A DNA stretch of 64,000 bases from Bog-473 sp963809715 (GTDB lineage: Bacteria; Actinomycetota; Acidimicrobiia; Acidimicrobiales; RAAP-2): contig CAWEKO010000009.1 of the NCBI GenBank assembly GCA_963809715.1, positions 1-64,000 on the forward strand, written 5' to 3'. Of the stretch, positions 60,948-64,000 are shown piece by piece; position 1 is the stretch's first letter, and each line of letters begins with the position of its first letter. Below the pieces are notes generated by a model. The model was not told the origin of the DNA, did not search any database, and saw only the letters and a list, made by a program, of their open reading frames with translations. Both the position numbers and the translations under genes were made by a program.

Positions 60948-61082
60948 GGCTGGCTGCTCCTTGGTGGCGTCCGTGCGTCCCGGTGGTTTTTCGGGACCAC
61001 TCTCATAGCAGGTGACGTGGGCCGGGGGTGAGGCCGGGACGGGTGGCACCCGTCCCGGGGCGGCACACGGCAGAATGGAGAG

Positions 61083-61361
61083 ATGGCAAAGGCCAAGCGT
61101 GCCGCGGGAGACCATCCGGTCGCCGCGGACGGCGACGGGGAAAGGGGCGGCCGGAGCACGGTGGCCCTGGTCGGCGTGGCGGTGGCCGCCATCTTCTTCA
61201 TCTGGTTCGCGCTGGCCAACCTGAACAAGGTGAAGATCAATTTCTGGATCTACGACCGGTCCGAGCCCCTGATCCTCGTCATCCTGATCGCGGGAGTGCT
61301 CGGCGCGCTGATCGGCGCCCTCCTGATGCGTCACCGGACCCGGGGCACGTCCGAGGAGTAG
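61083..61361 (+). CDS. LapA/DUF1049 small membrane protein
   Basis: 92 residues, GGAG six bases before the ATG. A basic N-terminus and two hydrophobic helices around NLNKVKINFW, a motif seen in the LapA (YciS) domain. E. coli LapA helps with lipopolysaccharide assembly; the role in Gram-positive relatives is unknown. Stands alone. Confidence 0.8.
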   Translation: MAKAKRAAGDHPVAADGDGERGGRSTVALVGVAVAAIFFIWFALANLNKVKINFWIYDRSEPLILVILIAGVLGALIGALLMRHRTRGTSEE

Positions 61362-61579
61362 GTGGGCGGCATGGCCCGCAGGGCGCTGTCTGAGTTAAAG
61401 CTGAGCGGTGGGAAGCGGCTGGTGACCGCGTCGCGATCGGCGTTGGGGGCTTCTAAGCTGCACCTGGTGGATACAGCCGTTCGGGCAGGGCACGGGGGAC
61501 AAATTCAGATTGTCCGCGCCATCCGAGCGTGCAAACATGTCGGTCGGATGGATGTGGAGATTCCAGGGGGAAGTATCTA
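61362..61579. other. Gap between LapA and DUF3040 genes
   Basis: About 220 bases with no gene. TTGGGGGCTTCTAAGCT and GTGGATACA at 61443-61476 may be promoter elements for the DUF3040 gene, but no exact pair could be assigned. Confidence 0.3.
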
Positions 61580-61984
61580 GTGCCGCTTTCCGACCACGAG
61601 CAGCGCATTCTGGCTGAACTCGAGGAGTCGCTGGTTCGCCAGGACCCCGAATTCGCCGAGCGGGTGCGTTCCGAGACCGTCTATCGGCACGCGGGCCGCT
61701 ACTGCAAGTGGGCGGCGGTCACCTTCGTCCTCGGCGTGGTAATCCTGGTTGCCTTGTACTCCTGGTCGGTCCTGGCCGGGTTCCTCGGCGTCGTGATCAT
61801 GTTCGCCTCGGCCGTTTGGTTCGAGCGAAACCTGCGCCGCATGGGGAAGGCCGGGTGGCACGACATCCGGCGGGCCAAGGACGGCGACGCCGCTCGTGAC
61901 GGTGCAGCGCCGAGTGGCATCGAAGGTGCGGTGAGCGATGCCCGCGACTGGTTCCGCTCCCGCTTCCACCGCCGGGAGGAATGA
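61580..61984 (+). CDS. DUF3040 membrane protein
   Basis: 134 residues from GTG 61580, preceded by AGGGGGAAG. PLSDHEQRILAELEESLVRQDPEFAERV is the standard start of the actinobacterial DUF3040 family, followed by two membrane helices (about 43-80). A basic cytoplasmic tail ends it. Family members are small, of unknown role, and often near cell-division or wall genes. A hairpin terminator follows 19 bases after the stop. Confidence 0.9.
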   Translation: MPLSDHEQRILAELEESLVRQDPEFAERVRSETVYRHAGRYCKWAAVTFVLGVVILVALYSWSVLAGFLGVVIMFASAVWFERNLRRMGKAGWHDIRRAKDGDAARDGAAPSGIEGAVSDARDWFRSRFHRREE

Positions 61985-62002
61985 CCGGCCGTCCCTGCCG
62001 GG

Positions 62003-62030
62003 TGCCCCGCCTTTGCCGGCGGGGCATTTT
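62003..62030 (+). terminator. Rho-independent terminator after the DUF3040 gene
   Basis: TGCCCCGCC, loop tttgcc, GGCGGGGCA and then TTTT. A strong 9-bp GC stem with a T run on the plus strand. Confidence 0.85.
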
Positions 62031-62134
62031 CGCGTCTGGGGGTCGCTGCGCAGTACCGGGTTGGGTGGGGCGGCGGTTCGCCCGTCAGGGGGGTCGGGGT
62101 GTGGTGGGTGCGTGCCGCAACGGCGTGTCCTCCG

Positions 62135-62140
62135 TAGTCT
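62135..62140 (+). promoter_or_regulatory. Possible -10 hexamer near the ROK kinase start
   Basis: TAGTCT is eight bases before GTG 62149, close to the leaderless spacing seen at other genes in the window. Confidence 0.35.
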
Positions 62141-62148
62141 CTCGATCC

Positions 62149-63039
62149 GTGGCAGATCTGGCACTGGCCGTCGACATCGGCGGGACAAAGCTGGCCTGCG
62201 GCCTGGTCACCGAGGACGGGGATCTGGTGCAGCGGGCCCAGGTTCCGACGGCCGCGGCCTCGCCGTCCGGTGAGGAGCTCTGGTCCCACCTGGCTGCGCT
62301 CGTCACCGACACGATGGACCGGGTCGCCGCAGACGACCACCTCACCGTCTGTGGCGTCGGGTGCGGGGGACCGATGAGTCCGGGCGGCGAAGAGGTCTCG
62401 CCGCTCAACATCACGGGCTGGCGAGGGTTTCCCTTGCGGCGCCGAGTTGCCGAGCTGACCGGTCTGCCCACGTACGTGGACAACGACGCCAAGGCTTTGG
62501 CCCTCGGTGAGGGATGGGTCGGCGCGGCCAAGGGTCAGGGTGACTTCATCGGGATGGTCGTATCGACCGGTGTGGGCGGGGGAGTGGTCCTCGACGACCG
62601 CTTGCTCTCCGGCCGGTCGGGAAACGCGGGGCACGTGGGTCATGTGATCGTCGTCCCCGACGGGCGGGAGTGTCCGTGCGGCGGCCGCGGCTGCCTCGAG
62701 GCGGAAGCGTCGGGCACGGCCATCGCGGCGATCACCGGGCGGCCGGCGGCGGAGGCGCCGCCGGAGCTGGTGGAACGGACCGGCCGCCTGGTCGGCCTGG
62801 CGCTCGCGTCGGTGGCGAACCTGCTCGATCTGCCTCTGGCCGTGGTGAGTGGGTCGGTCGCCCTCGGCTTCGGCGCTCCCTTCTTCGCGGCGGCGCAGTC
62901 CGAAATGGATCTGCGCTGCCGTCTCGACTTCGCCCGCGGGACCAAGGTCGTGCCCGGCGCCCTGGGTGACAGCGGGCCGCTCGTCGGGGCGGCCCGGGTC
63001 GGCTGGAGCGCCCTCGGGCGTGGGGGCAGCGGTGAGTGA
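62149..63039 (+). CDS. ROK family sugar kinase (glucokinase-like)
   Basis: 296 residues from GTG 62149. AVDIGGTKLACG is the phosphate-binding loop. GNAGHVGHVIV and CPCGGRGCLEAEAS form the ROK zinc site with His and three Cys. VDNDAKALALGE holds the catalytic Asp. Likely ATP-dependent glucokinase; ROK repressors are excluded because no winged helix is present. It overlaps the small gene at 63032 by eight bases. Confidence 0.9.
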   Translation: MADLALAVDIGGTKLACGLVTEDGDLVQRAQVPTAAASPSGEELWSHLAALVTDTMDRVAADDHLTVCGVGCGGPMSPGGEEVSPLNITGWRGFPLRRRVAELTGLPTYVDNDAKALALGEGWVGAAKGQGDFIGMVVSTGVGGGVVLDDRLLSGRSGNAGHVGHVIVVPDGRECPCGGRGCLEAEASGTAIAAITGRPAAEAPPELVERTGRLVGLALASVANLLDLPLAVVSGSVALGFGAPFFAAAQSEMDLRCRLDFARGTKVVPGALGDSGPLVGAARVGWSALGRGGSGE

Positions 63040-63313
63040 TCGTGGCGGCGGCTGGTCACGGCACGTCCGGGTGGTCCTCGGTGCCGTCCTGGAGCATCCC
63101 TCCCTGTGGTGGCCGGCCATGGGTGCCGTGCGGAGGCTGGCCCGGCGGGGCTGGTGGCACCGGGCCCCCTTTCTTCCCGTCCCGGGCGACGCGTATTGGC
63201 ACTTTCGCCTCGTGACGGCCTACGGCGGGGACGGGAGTGGGGGCGACCTCACCAAGGAAGATGTCGTTGCCTTCCTGCGGTGGTGTCAGAGGACCCGGCC
63301 CCCCGGCGGGTAG
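63032..63313 (+). CDS. Small conserved actinobacterial protein
   Basis: 93 residues from GTG 63032, overlapping the ROK gene by eight bases. The ending FRLVTAYGGDGSGG followed by LTKEDVVAFLRWCQ is a pattern I associate with a widespread actinobacterial hypothetical family, often next to sugar kinase and HNH genes. No membrane helix. Function unknown. Confidence 0.7.
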   Translation: MSDRGGGWSRHVRVVLGAVLEHPSLWWPAMGAVRRLARRGWWHRAPFLPVPGDAYWHFRLVTAYGGDGSGGDLTKEDVVAFLRWCQRTRPPGG

Positions 63314-63316
63314 CCT
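63311..63316 (+). promoter_or_regulatory. Possible -10 hexamer near the HNH gene start
   Basis: TAGCCT lies nine bases before ATG 63326 and overlaps the end of the upstream gene. It would give a three-base leader. Confidence 0.35.
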
Positions 63317-63325
63317 CTGTCGGAT

Positions 63326-63832
63326 ATGGAGCGGGTGCTCCTCCTCAATGCGACTTACGAGCCGCTCGCACTCGTCTCGGACCGTCGTGCAGTCGTTCTC
63401 ATGCTGGCGGGGCGAGCCGAGTCGGTTGCAGTCCGCGTGGACTGCAGGGTGTTCCACTCCGCCCGGATGCAGATCGAAGTCCCCTCCATCGTCCGCCTGA
63501 TGCACATGGTGCGCATCCCGCGCTGGGCCCGCACGCCTCCGGTGACCCGTCGCTCCGTGCTCCGCCGCGACGGCGGGTTGTGCGTGTACTGCTCGCAGCC
63601 GGCGGACACGATCGACCACGTCATCCCGCGCAGCCGTGGTGGCACGCACGAGTGGACCAACGTGGTGGCCGCCTGCAAGCGGGACAATCTCGAGAAGGCC
63701 GACCAACTGCTCTCCGAACTGGGGTGGACGATGCGGGTGAAGCCGGCGCCACCGGATGGGCATCTCTGGCGGCTGCGGCACCTCTCGGACGTGGATCCGC
63801 TGTGGGAGCCGTATCTCGCTGCGGCCTCCTGA
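63326..63832 (+). CDS. HNH endonuclease domain protein
   Basis: 168 residues. GGLCVYCSQPADTIDHVIPRSRGGTHEWTNVVAACKRDN contains CxxC, the DH pair, the Asn and the second metal residues of an HNH nuclease. The N-terminus (VLLLNATYEPLALV) belongs to the common actinobacterial form of about 165-180 residues. It probably cuts or binds DNA; the biological role of this orphan type is unsettled. It starts 12 bases after the small gene. Confidence 0.9.
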   Translation: MERVLLLNATYEPLALVSDRRAVVLMLAGRAESVAVRVDCRVFHSARMQIEVPSIVRLMHMVRIPRWARTPPVTRRSVLRRDGGLCVYCSQPADTIDHVIPRSRGGTHEWTNVVAACKRDNLEKADQLLSELGWTMRVKPAPPDGHLWRLRHLSDVDPLWEPYLAAAS

Positions 63833-63838
63833 TTCGTT

Positions 63839-64000
63839 TTGCCTCATTCCCCGGCGTCCTCACCCTTCTACGACGTCGAGCGCTTTCGTTCCGAGTCCGG
63901 CCGCCTGGCCGTGGTCCGGGCCGCCTCGCAGCCGACGCTCGTCCTGGGGAGCACGCAGCCGCCCTCCGTGGTCTCGGCCCCGGCGGCGGCGGCGGCTGGT
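63839..64000 (+). CDS. Lipoate/biotin-protein ligase family, 5' part
   Basis: The frame opens with TTG 63839 and stays open to the window end. It reads FYDVERFRSESGRLAVVRAA and then PTLVLGSTQPPSVV. The PTLVLGSTQ segment is a common start of LplA-type lipoate-protein ligases, before the RRSGGGAV motif that would lie outside the window. Partial gene; the exact start is uncertain. Confidence 0.5.
   Translation, partial: MPHSPASSPFYDVERFRSESGRLAVVRAASQPTLVLGSTQPPSVVSAPAAAAAG

Overview
The window looks like a chromosomal piece of a high-GC actinobacterium, most probably of the class Acidimicrobiia or a close relative. Pointers are dense GC-rich coding with many GTG starts and 4-base stop/start overlaps, DUF3040, the ergothioneine genes egtB and egtD, an Rv2466c-like (mycothiol-linked) DsbA-fold protein, a PPOX/F420-type flavoprotein, an L,D-transpeptidase with six 42-residue GIF-type repeats, and several start codons placed exactly where a leaderless transcript would begin. 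The placement is inferred from gene content and not from an alignment. No rRNA, tRNA, CRISPR array, IS element or phage gene was recognised.

Layout. 0-7.6 kb: a decayed HpnA-like epimerase and a frameshifted HpnO-like aminotransferase (possible hopanoid side-chain genes), an SQR/NDH-2-like flavoprotein, a small secreted protein with a rotting paralogue beside it, and a Ser/Thr kinase. 7.8-13.5 kb: AhpD-like protein, repeat-bearing L,D-transpeptidase, class III CoA-transferase, an EthD-like protein and a membrane-anchored His-motif protein. 13.6-39.3 kb: an oxidative and CoA-dependent catabolic region (acyl-CoA dehydrogenase, two P450s, haloalkane dehalogenase-like hydrolase, Baeyer-Villiger-type monooxygenase, several SDRs, nitronate monooxygenase, nitroreductase, phosphotransferase, sulfatase/phosphonate monoester hydrolase) with an ArsR-type regulator, two orphan ABC permeases, and housekeeping genes (rpiA, TrmO-like, YjbQ). 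39.3-45.3 kb: envelope glycoconjugate genes (MptB-like mannosyltransferase, UDP-sulfoquinovose synthase, YfhO). 45.3-47.6 kb: egtB-egtD. 48.4-52.4 kb: a ferredoxin / His-rich PadR / DrrAB-like exporter operon divergent from msrA. 52.4-64 kb: second nitronate monooxygenase, an MFS exporter fused to a MarR-like domain, a CaCA exchanger, CapA-like protein, LMW phosphatase plus acyl-CoA ligase, LapA and DUF3040 membrane proteins, ROK kinase, HNH nuclease and the start of a lipoate-protein ligase.

How it works together. The middle region reads as a set of short translationally coupled operons for oxidising and CoA-activating hydrophobic or xenobiotic substrates. Its flanks carry thiol and peroxide defence (AhpD-like, mycothiol-linked protein, ergothioneine, MsrA, ferredoxin) and exporters (DrrAB-like, MFS). 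The most system-like arrangement is fdx-padR-ABC with msrA, which carries a near-perfect 16-bp palindrome, a 12-bp perfect palindrome and two different tandem direct repeats in its non-coding gaps.

Caveat: four or five genes are interrupted by single frameshifts (2.19, 16.66, 31.5 and 47.89 kb, plus the epimerase 3' end). Apart from the epimerase, these may be sequencing errors rather than true pseudogenes.
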